Position numbers and translations under genes: made by a program
Shown here: positions 36,460 through 45,954 of the stretch, piece by piece
Numbering within the stretch: the first letter of the stretch is position 1
Layout of the letters: every line of letters starts with the position of its first letter
Assembly (NCBI GenBank): GCA_944324445.1
Contig: CALUWL010000005.1
Location: 1 to 61,958 of the forward strand
Length of the DNA: 61,958 bases
From: Candidatus Gastranaerophilales bacterium
GTDB taxonomy: Bacteria; Cyanobacteriota; Vampirovibrionia; Gastranaerophilales; Gastranaerophilaceae
Reading direction: 5' to 3'
The notes under the pieces: model-generated
What the model saw: the letters and a program-made list of their open reading frames with translations, nothing else
What the model was told of the DNA's origin: nothing
Databases searched by the model: none

Positions 36460-36619
36460 AAAACTCCTTTTTAATATTCAAAACTTATTTTACAACAAAA
36501 ACAAAGCTTAAGTTATATTTATTGCAATAAATAAATAGTCCTAAAAATACGTATATTTGAATTATTGTTTTTAATTACTCTAAAAAGTAAAATAAGAATG
36601 TAAATAAATAGGTAATATT

Positions 36620-37858
36620 ATGTATCACAATCAAGTTTTAACAATGATTTTAGCCGGAGGGCAAGGAAAGCGCCTCTATCCTTTAACAAAAGACCGTGCA
36701 AAACCGGCAGTTCCTTTTGGCGGAAGATACAGAATTATTGATTTTGTTTTGAATAACTTTGTAAATTCAGGTTTTTATAAAATAAAAGTTTTAACACAAT
36801 ACAAATCCGACTCGCTAAACAAGCATATTTCAAGAGGTTGGAATTTGTGTCCTTCAATTGACCAATATGTTGATCTTGTACCTGCACAAATGAGAACCGA
36901 TGGCAACTGGTACAAAGGAACAGCAGATGCCATATATCAAAATAAAAACCAAATAACAGACGAAAATTTTAGCCATGTTTGCATTTTTGGCGGTGATCAC
37001 ATCTATAAAATGGATGTTCGTCAAATGCTAAATTACCATATAGAAAAAAATGCGGATTTAACAATATCTGCTATAGCTATTCCGATTGAACTTGCAAGCG
37101 AATACGGAATTATCGAGGTCGATGACGATTGGAGATTACAGAATTTTATAGAAAAACCGAAAACAACTCCCAAGCACATCCCAAATGATCCAACAAAATG
37201 TCTTGCTTCAATGGGCAATTATATTTTTAAACCTCAAAAGCTAATTGAAGAACTTGAATATGATGCAATCGATGAAGAATCAAGCCATGATTTCGGCAAA
37301 AATATTATTCCAAATATGCTAAAAAACGGTTCGAGAGTTTATATTTATAATTTCAGTTCAAATACATTCCAAGGTATGCTTCCAGCCGAACAAGGCTACT
37401 GGCGAGATGTCGGAAATGTAGATAGCTACTTCATGGCAAATATGGACCTGCTTAATTATTCTCCGGAATTAAACTTATATTCCGAACAATGGCCCCTAAG
37501 AACGTACAACTACAATTTTCCGCCTGCAAAATTCATCTGGGATGAAGATGAAAGAGTCGGCGTAGCAAAAAATTCGCTTGTATCAGAAGGATGTATAATC
37601 TCAGGCGGAACTATTTCAGGCTGTGTATTATCTCCAAAAGTCAGAATTAACAGCTATTCAAGCGTTGTGGATTCAATTTTAATGGAAAACGTTACGATAG
37701 GCAGACACTCTCAAATCAATCGTGCAATCATTGATAAAAACGTTGATATACCACCATATACAGAAATCGGCTACAACAAAGAAGAAGACATTAAAAGAGG
37801 CTTCTACGTTTCTCAAGGCGGCATAACGGTTGTTCCAAAAGGTGCAATAGTAGACTAA
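36620..37858 (+). CDS. glgC: Glucose-1-phosphate adenylyltransferase (ADP-glucose pyrophosphorylase)
   Basis: 412 residues. The nucleotidyltransferase signature is MILAGGQGKRLYPLTKDRAKPAVPF (in parts, residues about 10-34), with YRIIDFVLNN, the GTADA loop, FGGDHIYKMD (sugar/metal Asp) and IEKP. The left-handed beta helix (GCVLSPKVRI) closes the protein. It makes ADP-glucose for glycogen. Its stop is shared with convergent murI through a CTAA palindrome. It stands alone after a 160-base AT-rich divergent region. Confidence 0.96.
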   Translation: MYHNQVLTMILAGGQGKRLYPLTKDRAKPAVPFGGRYRIIDFVLNNFVNSGFYKIKVLTQYKSDSLNKHISRGWNLCPSIDQYVDLVPAQMRTDGNWYKGTADAIYQNKNQITDENFSHVCIFGGDHIYKMDVRQMLNYHIEKNADLTISAIAIPIELASEYGIIEVDDDWRLQNFIEKPKTTPKHIPNDPTKCLASMGNYIFKPQKLIEELEYDAIDEESSHDFGKNIIPNMLKNGSRVYIYNFSSNTFQGMLPAEQGYWRDVGNVDSYFMANMDLLNYSPELNLYSEQWPLRTYNYNFPPAKFIWDEDERVGVAKNSLVSEGCIISGGTISGCVLSPKVRINSYSSVVDSILMENVTIGRHSQINRAIIDKNVDIPPYTEIGYNKEEDIKRGFYVSQGGITVVPKGAIVD

Positions 37859-38634
37859 ACAAGCTCAATATCATCTTTTATATCAAAGAATATTTTTGCA
37901 CTTTTTTTAAATTCATCAGGATTTTTAGAAACATAAAATTTAATTTCGCCTTTATTATCCGCAATTATAGCTGTATTTTCTTTCACAATTTGCGCTAAAC
38001 AACCGGCGGGATTAAAATATTCAACATTAGAATTAATTTTTTTAAATATATCAATTAAATAAGGGTAGTGCGTGCAGCCTAAAACAACTTTTTTAGCACC
38101 TGATTTTTTAACTATATCCATTTTAGCTTTTATTAAATTAAAAGATTTTTCATCATCATATAATCTATTTTCAACAATTTCGACAAAACCCGTGCAATCA
38201 ATGCCTAAGACATTAATTTTAGGATTATATTTTTTAATTTCAATTTCATATTTTTTTGAATTAATAGTTGCACGAGTAGCTAAAATCGCAATCGTATCAT
38301 TGTCTTTCAGGTTTTCGGATGCTTTTTTTGCAACTGTTTGTATTAAAGGAAAAATCTTTAAATTATTTTTAAATTCTTCGCTTAATCTGTCGTAAACAAC
38401 GGCAGAGGTTGTATTACAGGCAAAAACAACATTTTTTACATTTTTTTCAATAAAAAAATTCAAAATATTTTTTGTATATGAATATATTTCATCGGGCGTT
38501 TTTGTACCATAAGGCATATTTTTTGTATCACCGAAATAAAGAAATCTACCTTCAGGCATAACTTTTATAAGTTCGGATAAAACGCTCAAACCCCCAACAC
38601 CGCTATCCAATACACCTATATATTCTTCAGCCAT
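37855..38634 (-). CDS. murI: Glutamate racemase
   Basis: 259 residues. The start IGVLDSGVGGLSVL is followed by the two catalytic cysteines, C73 in ACNTTSA and the Cys of GCTHYP near residue 187. The GDTKNMPYGTK loop is present. It makes D-glutamate for peptidoglycan without a cofactor. It starts one base after the stop of the AMIN-amidase gene, so the two cell-wall genes are one unit. Confidence 0.96.
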   Translation of the reverse strand: MAEEYIGVLDSGVGGLSVLSELIKVMPEGRFLYFGDTKNMPYGTKTPDEIYSYTKNILNFFIEKNVKNVVFACNTTSAVVYDRLSEEFKNNLKIFPLIQTVAKKASENLKDNDTIAILATRATINSKKYEIEIKKYNPKINVLGIDCTGFVEIVENRLYDDEKSFNLIKAKMDIVKKSGAKKVVLGCTHYPYLIDIFKKINSNVEYFNPAGCLAQIVKENTAIIADNKGEIKFYVSKNPDEFKKSAKIFFDIKDDIELV

Positions 38635-38635
38635 T

Positions 38636-40621
38636 TTATTTTAAATACTCCAATATACCCTTTGCAATTGAATCTGCAATTTGTTCTTGTCTTTCTTTTG
38701 TAAGCAGCTTTGATCTTTCTTCAAGATTTGAAATAAATCCCATTTCAATCAAAACACTAGGTGCTTCTGTATGATTTATAACATAAAAACAAGATTTAAT
38801 CACGCCTCTATCTTTTGTATCCCATTTTTTAAGATTTTTCTCACTTGCAAAAACAGAGTGAATTTTTTGGGCAAGCTCATAACTATCATCTTTGTAATAA
38901 TGTGTTTCAACCCCGAAAGAATCTTCTTTTACGGTTGAATTAGTGTGAATACTTACATATATATCAGGATTTAGCTCATTTGAATAATTAACCCTATCTT
39001 CAAGAGTCATTGTTGCATCTTTTGTTCTTGTCATATAGACAAATATATCTTTTTTTTCTAATCTTTCCTTAACAAGCTTTGCAACAGCAAGATTTAAAGT
39101 TTTTTCATAATATCCGCCGCCTATTGCACCGCTGTCTGCACCGCCATGCCCTGGGTCTATTACAACTTTTTTCATTGAACTTATAGTGGCTGTTTCTTTT
39201 TTCTTTTTCGGTTTTTCTACTTTTGGCTTTTCTTCATCCTTTGGAATATAAACAACATTGATATTTCCTGATTTGTATTCTTCTTCAATTTCTTTATCAG
39301 TATTTTTTGAAGCTATAACCACCTCATTTTTATCAACAGGAGCAGATACCGGTTTATCTTTAAAACACAATTTAATTGATTTAGAATTACTTTCAACATT
39401 TGCATAGGCAAAGTTTAAATCTTTCATAGGAATTATAAATCGAGTTTTATCCTGTGAAATTTTAAGAGCCTGAACTTTAATATTGCTTGTCTTTAGCATT
39501 TGTTCAAAAAGCAAAGTATTATAATCACCTAAATTATTAACATCTAAATAAAAATTATCATTCAATTCAAACACATCATAAGTAACAGCTTGATTAAACA
39601 CCAAATCAAATATGCTATATCCGTTTGAATTTTTAGTCATTTTATAAGAATTAACTTTTGCTGTATTAGTTGAAAAAATAGTATTAATTACATAAGTCCT
39701 GTGTGAGATAAACAAGCTCTGTCCATCGGGAGATACAACAAAACGAAAATCACGAACATTATCTGCTTCAACAGTCAATTTAACTTTTTTTTCAGTTAAT
39801 TTGCTTATAGTTAAAGAACCTTTTATTTTATTTGAGCTTGGGATGTTATATGTCTTATTTTCAAGCTTAGAAGCTAATGCTGCACTATCTAAAACAACCT
39901 GCGCAACAGTGTTTTCAGGATTATAAGAAGCCCTTTGCATTGAAATTTGCCCCAGACCTCTTAAAATTAAACCGTCTGAATTTTGACTTACCTGACTTAA
40001 ATAATATTTTGTTTTTAATCTGGGATTAATTTCAATAATATCATTTGAAGTATTATAAGCTAAAGTTGCAGAAGTATTTTGCAGCAAGGATGATTTATTT
40101 GAATCACCTGTTGGCGTGTAAAACTTATATTGAATAGCGTTATCAATAATTGAAGAATTATATTTAACAACTATATCTGTCCCATTGGTGTAAGTTTTAA
40201 ATTTGGATAAATCGGATTGCTTAGATAACGTAAAAACGATCCTGACTACATTTGGATTAACAGAAAACTGACTTAGCGCAATATTTTGTATGATTGAATT
40301 TTGAAGCTTATAGTTTCTGCTTGCTCCGATTAAAGTTGCATTCGGAACATCTATAACATAACGATAAGGAGAGCTTATCGTAAAAGTAGTTATATTATTT
40401 ATCAAATTAATTGAACTGTTTGAATTGGGAACAGGCGCATAAACAGCACTTTGCGCACCTTTAAAATTGCCTGTGCTTCTTATATAAATCAATCTATCCG
40501 AATTATCAATGATTAAGTCTTTTATCTTTAAACCTTCAGCACAAAAAGCGCTGCAAAGTACACTTTGCACCGCCAGCATAAATAGAAATACTATGATTGC
40601 TGTCAGTTTATTTAATTTCAA
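38636..40621 (-). CDS. Periplasmic N-acetylmuramoyl-L-alanine amidase (AMIN + Amidase_3)
   Basis: About 661 residues. A signal peptide (KLNKLTAIIVFLFML, with cleavage after AFCA) precedes several AMIN-like beta modules (about 30-440), a Lys-rich linker and a C-terminal Amidase_3 catalytic domain (IDPGHGGADSGA, zinc His and Glu, then SIHTNS and IEMGFISN). It cleaves peptidoglycan cross-bridge stems during division, as AmiC does. The start is uncertain. A TTG at 40621 sits six bases after AAAGGA and gives an ideal signal peptide; an ATG at 40651 adds ten polar residues and would be translated through that site. Confidence 0.9.
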   Translation of the reverse strand: MKLNKLTAIIVFLFMLAVQSVLCSAFCAEGLKIKDLIIDNSDRLIYIRSTGNFKGAQSAVYAPVPNSNSSINLINNITTFTISSPYRYVIDVPNATLIGASRNYKLQNSIIQNIALSQFSVNPNVVRIVFTLSKQSDLSKFKTYTNGTDIVVKYNSSIIDNAIQYKFYTPTGDSNKSSLLQNTSATLAYNTSNDIIEINPRLKTKYYLSQVSQNSDGLILRGLGQISMQRASYNPENTVAQVVLDSAALASKLENKTYNIPSSNKIKGSLTISKLTEKKVKLTVEADNVRDFRFVVSPDGQSLFISHRTYVINTIFSTNTAKVNSYKMTKNSNGYSIFDLVFNQAVTYDVFELNDNFYLDVNNLGDYNTLLFEQMLKTSNIKVQALKISQDKTRFIIPMKDLNFAYANVESNSKSIKLCFKDKPVSAPVDKNEVVIASKNTDKEIEEEYKSGNINVVYIPKDEEKPKVEKPKKKKETATISSMKKVVIDPGHGGADSGAIGGGYYEKTLNLAVAKLVKERLEKKDIFVYMTRTKDATMTLEDRVNYSNELNPDIYVSIHTNSTVKEDSFGVETHYYKDDSYELAQKIHSVFASEKNLKKWDTKDRGVIKSCFYVINHTEAPSVLIEMGFISNLEERSKLLTKERQEQIADSIAKGILEYLK

Positions 40622-40716
40622 TGGTTTTCCTTTATTTTCTAATTTTAACATTAACTTTTTAATATTAACTAATACGGATTGTTGAATTTTTATTCCAATT
40701 AATATAGTATTTACTT

Positions 40717-41586
40717 ATGGATTTGAAGAAAAATATCGGAGCTTATTTGTTTTTACTGCCGGCTTTTGTTGTGCTTTTAGTATTTTTCTTTATTCCTTTT
40801 TTTCAAACTATTTGGCTTAGTTTTTTTGATTATTCAAAAGACATTTATTCACCGAATTTCGTTTTTTTACATAATTATTTTGAACTTATAAAATCACCTC
40901 TGTTTTTAAAAACAATAATAAACACTTTTTATTTTTTAATTTTATGTGTACCTTTTTTGGTTATTTTTCCATTATTTTTGGCAATTTTAATCAATCAAAA
41001 CATAAGGTGCAAAAATATATATAAAATTATAATTTATCTTCCGGTTATAATTTCAATTGTTGTTGTTGCTATAGCCTTTAAATGGCTATATGCACCAAGC
41101 GGACTTTTAAACTTTTTTATTGAAAAAATCGGTCTTAACCCGATTGGCTGGTTATCTGATCCTAATGTTGCAATGATTTCGGTTGCAATAGTTACAATTT
41201 TTAAAGGGGTCGGATATTATATGATGATTTATTTAAGCGCATTAATGGGTGTACCGAAAGAGCTCTATGAAGCAGCAGAAGTAGATGGCGCCACAGGCTT
41301 TAAAAAACACATGTTAGTTACAATCCCTCACATTATGCCAATGATAGCTCTTGTTAGTACAATAAGCTCAATTTCTGCTCTAAAGGTTTTTGTTGAAATA
41401 TATGTTATGACAAAAGGCGGCCCTTTAGATTCAACAAAAACAATAGTCTATTATATCTATGAAAAAGCTTTTGAAAATTTGGATTTAGGTCTTGCAAGCG
41501 CAGGAGCGGTTATATTGCTTTTCATTGTTATGGGATTTTCGATTTTGAATATATTTGTTTTTGAAAAGGATAAATATAAAGTATGA
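40717..41586 (+). CDS. Sugar ABC transporter permease (MalF-like)
   Basis: 289 residues and six membrane helices of the MalF/UgpA type. The cytoplasmic EAA loop, which contacts the ATPase, is E-L-Y-E-A-A-x-V-D-G-A-x2-F, ending in IPHIMP. It overlaps the next permease by four bases, so the two form a heterodimer channel. No substrate-binding protein and no ATPase are in the window. The upstream region has TATAGT nine bases before the ATG and no ribosome site. Confidence 0.88.
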   Translation: MDLKKNIGAYLFLLPAFVVLLVFFFIPFFQTIWLSFFDYSKDIYSPNFVFLHNYFELIKSPLFLKTIINTFYFLILCVPFLVIFPLFLAILINQNIRCKNIYKIIIYLPVIISIVVVAIAFKWLYAPSGLLNFFIEKIGLNPIGWLSDPNVAMISVAIVTIFKGVGYYMMIYLSALMGVPKELYEAAEVDGATGFKKHMLVTIPHIMPMIALVSTISSISALKVFVEIYVMTKGGPLDSTKTIVYYIYEKAFENLDLGLASAGAVILLFIVMGFSILNIFVFEKDKYKV

Positions 41587-42425
41587 AAATAAAAATAAAA
41601 AACATTTTTACTCATATAATATTAATTTTTATTTGTATACTTTCTCTAATACCTTTCTTGTGGCTTTTATCAACAGCCCTTAAAGGAAGAAGCGAAAATA
41701 TCTTTGCATATCCTCCAATTTTTATACCCAAGGATTTTACACTTGAAAATTTTAAAGAAGTTTTAAGGCTTGTTCCTATAATAAGATATGTTATAAACAG
41801 TTTTATAGTGGCAGCTTCAACCGTTGTATTAAATGTAATACTTTCAGCTCTTGCTGCTTATCCTTTAGCAAGAATGGAATTCAAAGGAAAAAAAATTGCC
41901 TTCTTTGCAATTTTAGCAACCATAATGGTACCTTTTCAAACTATAATGCTGCCTGTTTATATAATCACTCTTAAATTGCACCTGATTGACAGTTATTCAA
42001 CATTTTCAGGTTATCTTGGAATGATTATGCCTTTTGCAGTTAACGCATTTGGAATTTTTCTTTTAAGACAAGCTTTCCTTACAATACCGAAAGAAATAGA
42101 AGAAAGCGCAGTTATAGACGGCTGCAATTCTTTTCAAATATTTTTTAAATTACTGCTTCCTATGATAAAACCATCCGTTGCGCTGCTTGCAATATTCACA
42201 TTCATAGGCTCTTGGGGTGAATTTTTATGGCCGAGCATTGTGCTTACAAATGAAAAATTATTCACTCTGCCTGTCGGAATAAACAACCTTTCAAGCGCAT
42301 TTAGCGCAGACTACAGACTTGTTGCCGCAGGCTCAATAGTAAGTATTATTCCTATTATCATATTTTTCCTTGCGCTTCAAAAATATTTTATATCAGGCTC
42401 AACCGAAGGAGCAGTAAAAGGCTAA
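41583..42425 (+). CDS. Sugar ABC transporter permease (MalG-like)
   Basis: 280 residues and six membrane helices. Its EAA loop reads IPKEIEESAVIDGCNSFQIF (in part), followed by LLPMIKPS. It is the MalG/UgpE partner of the preceding MalF-like permease, with a four-base overlap. Its stop codon shares four bases (CTAA) with the convergent era gene. A carbohydrate substrate is likely from the family but is not determined. Confidence 0.88.
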   Translation: MKIKIKNIFTHIILIFICILSLIPFLWLLSTALKGRSENIFAYPPIFIPKDFTLENFKEVLRLVPIIRYVINSFIVAASTVVLNVILSALAAYPLARMEFKGKKIAFFAILATIMVPFQTIMLPVYIITLKLHLIDSYSTFSGYLGMIMPFAVNAFGIFLLRQAFLTIPKEIEESAVIDGCNSFQIFFKLLLPMIKPSVALLAIFTFIGSWGEFLWPSIVLTNEKLFTLPVGINNLSSAFSADYRLVAAGSIVSIIPIIIFFLALQKYFISGSTEGAVKG

Positions 42426-43342
42426 TTATAGCCGAAATTTTTAATCGCATTTTTATCTTTAAGCCAATTTTTTTGAACTTTTACAAATAATTCAAGATAT
42501 ACTTTTTTATCTAATATTTTTTCAAGTTCAAGACGGGCATGTTTACCTATATTTTTCAACATTGAACCGTTTTTGCCGATTAAAATTCCTTTTTGGCTTT
42601 CATTATTAACAATTATTTTAGCTGAAATTTTATCAATTTTTTCTTCTTCTCTGTAACTATCCACTAAAACAGCGACACTATGGGGGACTTCATCTTTTGT
42701 ATTTAAAATTATTTTTTCTCTGATAATTTCCGCCGCAATTTCTCTCATATTAGAATCGCATATCGTATCTTCGTCATAAAATTTTTCACCTAAAGGAAGA
42801 TATTCTTTTATTTTTTTAATTAAATCATCGACATTTCTGCCTGTTTTAGCGCTGATTTTAATCGAATCTACATTTTCATTAAACATTTTTTTATAAGAAA
42901 AAAGATTTAATTCACGTTTATTTAAATCCTTTATTAAATCAACCTTATTTAAAACTAATAAAACAGGGGGTTTTGTTTGCTTTAAATAATTTTCATAAAT
43001 CCAATTATCACCAAGTCCGCAAGGTTCAGTCGCATCAACTAAAAACAAAATTAAATCCGCATCATCTATGGCGCTTCTTGATTGCTCGGATAAATATTTT
43101 CCAAGTTCATTTAAAGGTTTATGAACTCCCGGAGTATCTATTAAAATAATTTGAGAATTATTGTCTGTGTATATCCCTTTAAGATTTTTTCTTGTTGTTT
43201 GCCTTAAAGGAGTAGCTATTGCTACCTTTTGACCTAAAATTTTATTTAAAAGTGTTGATTTACCGACATTTGGCCTTGCTACAAGGACTACAATACCGGA
43301 TTTAAAATCCTTTTTATCATCTTTTTTAACTATTTTTTCCAT
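42422..43342 (-). CDS. era: GTPase Era
   Basis: 306 residues. GTPase domain: P-loop A22-R-P-N-V-G-K-S29 (the first Gly of the usual GRPNVGKS is Ala here), switch I with TPLRQTTR, DTPGVH, LVLNKVDL and SAKTGRN. The C-terminal KH domain has the GSMLKNIGKHAR loop. It binds the 3' end of 16S rRNA in 30S assembly. Everything else is typical. Its tail overlaps the MalG-like permease by four bases. It shares a divergent promoter region with the gene at 43427. Confidence 0.95.
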   Translation of the reverse strand: MEKIVKKDDKKDFKSGIVVLVARPNVGKSTLLNKILGQKVAIATPLRQTTRKNLKGIYTDNNSQIILIDTPGVHKPLNELGKYLSEQSRSAIDDADLILFLVDATEPCGLGDNWIYENYLKQTKPPVLLVLNKVDLIKDLNKRELNLFSYKKMFNENVDSIKISAKTGRNVDDLIKKIKEYLPLGEKFYDEDTICDSNMREIAAEIIREKIILNTKDEVPHSVAVLVDSYREEEKIDKISAKIIVNNESQKGILIGKNGSMLKNIGKHARLELEKILDKKVYLELFVKVQKNWLKDKNAIKNFGYN

Positions 43343-43359
43343 TAGCCAATATACTTCTT

Positions 43360-43387
43360 TTGCAATAATACATATTTATACTATAAT
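43360..43387 (+). promoter_or_regulatory. Sigma70-type promoter
   Basis: TTGCAA (43360-43365), 16 bases, TATAAT (43382-43387), about 40 bases before the TTG start of the gene at 43427. Matches the pair seen before dapL. Confidence 0.6.
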
Positions 43388-43426
43388 ATTAATAATTATA
43401 AATTAAAAATAAAAGGATAGTTAAAA

Positions 43427-45235
43427 TTGAACAGAGTTTTATTTAAAACAATTGCTATAACACTTGTAATGTTTATGGTTTCAACTGTTACTCAAGCACT
43501 TGAAGCTGAATATAAAAATTCTCTAAATAAAATTGAACTAACAAAAACAAACGAAAGTTCATACAACGTAAATTTATATACATCAAAGAAATTTACTGAA
43601 CCTGTTAAAGTAATTAAAAAAAGCGATTTAAGCTACTATATTCTGCTTCCGGAAACAAAAAACTCGACATCAACTAGCGCATATAATTCAGAAGATATTA
43701 GAAATATTAACACAAAATCCTACCAATATGCAGGAGCAGATGTTAATAACGGCTATACAAAAATCGATATTAATACAACAAAACCGATTAATTTTAATTT
43801 AGTATTAAAAGACAGCACTAAATCAGCTAATACAAATTCACAAATTGCTTCAAATAATACAAAAACCTCAACAAAAACCGATACAAATAACAGCGCAAAA
43901 GTTCAAAAAAAAAATTTGGATTTTCAAAAAAGTACAGAAAAACCAATAGTTTCAGCTAAAGCTGCAGCCAAAACAGCAGTCAATAAAACTATCCAAAAAA
44001 CAACAAAAAAGGATACAGTAAAACCAAAACAAAAAACAACAACTCCGATAAAAACAAATAGAACAATTCAACAGCCCCAAAAAAATGAAGTAAAAACTAA
44101 AACTGTTCAGCAGCCCCAAAAAAACAAAATAAAAACTGTTGAAAATAATTCAAATAAAATCGAACAACCAAAAGCAAAACCTGTTGTTGAGGTTGATAAA
44201 CCGATTGAACAAGAAACTATTCAGAACGAAATAGTTCAATCAACTGATGATAATATTGAGCCACAAAACCAACAATTAAAAGAAACAGAAGATATTACAC
44301 CAGAAGAAGACGAAGAAATTGTTGAACCTGAAAAAGATTTCTATGACTATTTCTTAATTGCAAAAAACAAATTAAGCTCAATTAAGCAAAAATTAATTAC
44401 AACAAAACAAAAAATATCATATAAATTAAGTGATTACGGCTTAAATATACGCGATATTATCCTTATGTTATTAGCAGGAATAGCAAGTTTTACTTTTATG
44501 CTTGTTGTTCTAACAAGAAAAACTCCTCAAGCAAGACTTAAAAATAAAGCGGATTTGTTTGATAAAAACGATAAACCGAAATTAACACCCAAAAAACAAG
44601 AAGAAATAAAACCGCAACCAAACAACGGTCAATACTTTATTTTTGATAAAAACATCAGACAAACAGGATTCTGCGATCCTGCAACATCAGCCATAAAGAA
44701 AAATTATGAACTTTCAAGCTATGAACCTGATTTAAAAAATAATTACAAAAGAGCAGATGTTGAACCATACGGAAACATAAAAGGAGCAACAAAAACAGAA
44801 AGCGAATATGATATAATTCAAAAAATACTAAAAGAAGATAGCTTCATCGAAATCGCACCTGATGAAATCGAAAAACCACAGAAAAAAGAAACTAAAACTG
44901 CAGTTACTTCTCCTATCGTTAAAGAAGAATTAAAACCACAGCTTCAAAAGGAAGAACAAGTTAAAGAACCTACGGTTCTATCAAGTGTCGAAATAGCTCC
45001 CGAAAGAGGTTTTATGTGTGTTTCATACAATGATAATATAAGCCTTATGGGATATATTTTTGATGATGTTTTTGCCCTGCATAATTTTAAAGCGCCAAAA
45101 CTTGAAAACTACGACATAAAATTCAGATTAACCGAAAAAGATTCTAAAACCGCAACTTTTATGGTCAAGGTAGATAAAACAAAAGTAGTTGTTAAAGTTA
45201 CAAAATCATATATGCAGCAGGAAGTTGTAATGTAA
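43427..45235 (+). CDS. Secreted or membrane protein with AMIN-like head and Lys/Gln-rich linker
   Basis: 602 residues. A TTG start is chosen because AAGGA lies nine bases upstream and the resulting N-terminus is a clean signal peptide (cleavage near QALEA). Residues 25-125 have an AMIN-like beta pattern. A 170-residue linker rich in Lys, Thr, Gln and Pro follows, then an acidic stretch. A single membrane helix (IILMLLAGIASFTFMLVVL) lies near residue 350, and a C-terminal soluble part of about 230 residues lies inside. This topology could couple the cell wall to the cytoplasm. A 50-residue gene follows two bases later. Family not recognised. Confidence 0.6.
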   Translation: MNRVLFKTIAITLVMFMVSTVTQALEAEYKNSLNKIELTKTNESSYNVNLYTSKKFTEPVKVIKKSDLSYYILLPETKNSTSTSAYNSEDIRNINTKSYQYAGADVNNGYTKIDINTTKPINFNLVLKDSTKSANTNSQIASNNTKTSTKTDTNNSAKVQKKNLDFQKSTEKPIVSAKAAAKTAVNKTIQKTTKKDTVKPKQKTTTPIKTNRTIQQPQKNEVKTKTVQQPQKNKIKTVENNSNKIEQPKAKPVVEVDKPIEQETIQNEIVQSTDDNIEPQNQQLKETEDITPEEDEEIVEPEKDFYDYFLIAKNKLSSIKQKLITTKQKISYKLSDYGLNIRDIILMLLAGIASFTFMLVVLTRKTPQARLKNKADLFDKNDKPKLTPKKQEEIKPQPNNGQYFIFDKNIRQTGFCDPATSAIKKNYELSSYEPDLKNNYKRADVEPYGNIKGATKTESEYDIIQKILKEDSFIEIAPDEIEKPQKKETKTAVTSPIVKEELKPQLQKEEQVKEPTVLSSVEIAPERGFMCVSYNDNISLMGYIFDDVFALHNFKAPKLENYDIKFRLTEKDSKTATFMVKVDKTKVVVKVTKSYMQQEVVM

Positions 45236-45236
45236 A

Positions 45237-45389
45237 ATGAAAGATTTGCGCCCCGATTTTATCAAAAAGAAAAAGAAAAAACCGAAATACAAAGATTTAA
45301 ACACAAAAAATTGGGGTATTGATTTCAACAAAAATGAATATCAAGAAATCATTCTATCTAATTCAAATCATCCTGAGATAATTAAATAG
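45237..45389 (+). CDS. Small basic protein, 50 residues
   Basis: Begins one base after the stop of the preceding gene, so it is probably translated by coupling. Nine lysines or arginines fall in the first 19 residues (IKKKKKKPKYK at its heart), then NWGIDF and an acidic/polar tail ending EIIK. There are no Cys residues or membrane segments. It stops two bases before the convergent coiled-coil gene. It could be a nucleic-acid or membrane-surface binder. Conservation of the downstream stop and the exact coupling support a real gene. Confidence 0.5.
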   Translation: MKDLRPDFIKKKKKKPKYKDLNTKNWGIDFNKNEYQEIILSNSNHPEIIK

Positions 45390-45390
45390 A

Positions 45391-45954
45391 TTATTTTTGT
45401 TCACCGCTCATCTGCTGCAAACTATCATTAGATTTCATTTCTTGAAGTCTTTGTTGGCCGTTCATTACAACCTGATATAATCTGTTTAAATCCTGTTCAA
45501 GATTATTTAAAAGCGCTTGAGCATATTCTTGGGATTCTTCTTTCATTCTTATTGAATCGTTTTTAGCATTTAATCTTAATTCTTGAGCTTCATTAAAAGC
45601 AGCCATTTTAATCTGCTGACATTCTTCAAACACAGTTTGTCTGAATTTTTCAGCATGTTCTTCCATCGCTTTATTTAAGCTTGATTCATTTAAAAGCTTA
45701 TATCTTTCGTTTTCAGCATCTTGAATTATTCTTTCTGCTTTTAATTTTGCATCTTGAATGATTTCATCTTTCTTTTTTAAGATGATTCTAGCATCTTGAA
45801 TTTCATCGGAAATTGCATTAGGAAAAGCATTAACGATTTTATAAAGTTCTTTAGTGTTAACTATCATTCTACCGGGGAAAATTGGTATACCGTCATCACA
45901 TAAAGTACTTAAATCATCTATTAAATCAAACATTTTATTTACTGATTCGGTCAT
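45391..45954 (-). CDS. DivIVA/V-ATPase-H-like coiled-coil protein next to coaD
   Basis: 187 residues, mostly one long coiled coil (about 55-170, repeated A-E-R-I-I-Q-D-A-E-type heptads). It has a short N-terminal head containing GRMIVNTKELYKIVNAFP, the lead typical of a Firmicutes-type family found beside coaD and often labelled ATPase. No nucleotide-binding motif is present. It starts directly at the coaD stop. It may scaffold division or envelope proteins, but the function is not established. Confidence 0.65.
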   Translation of the reverse strand: MTESVNKMFDLIDDLSTLCDDGIPIFPGRMIVNTKELYKIVNAFPNAISDEIQDARIILKKKDEIIQDAKLKAERIIQDAENERYKLLNESSLNKAMEEHAEKFRQTVFEECQQIKMAAFNEAQELRLNAKNDSIRMKEESQEYAQALLNNLEQDLNRLYQVVMNGQQRLQEMKSNDSLQQMSGEQK

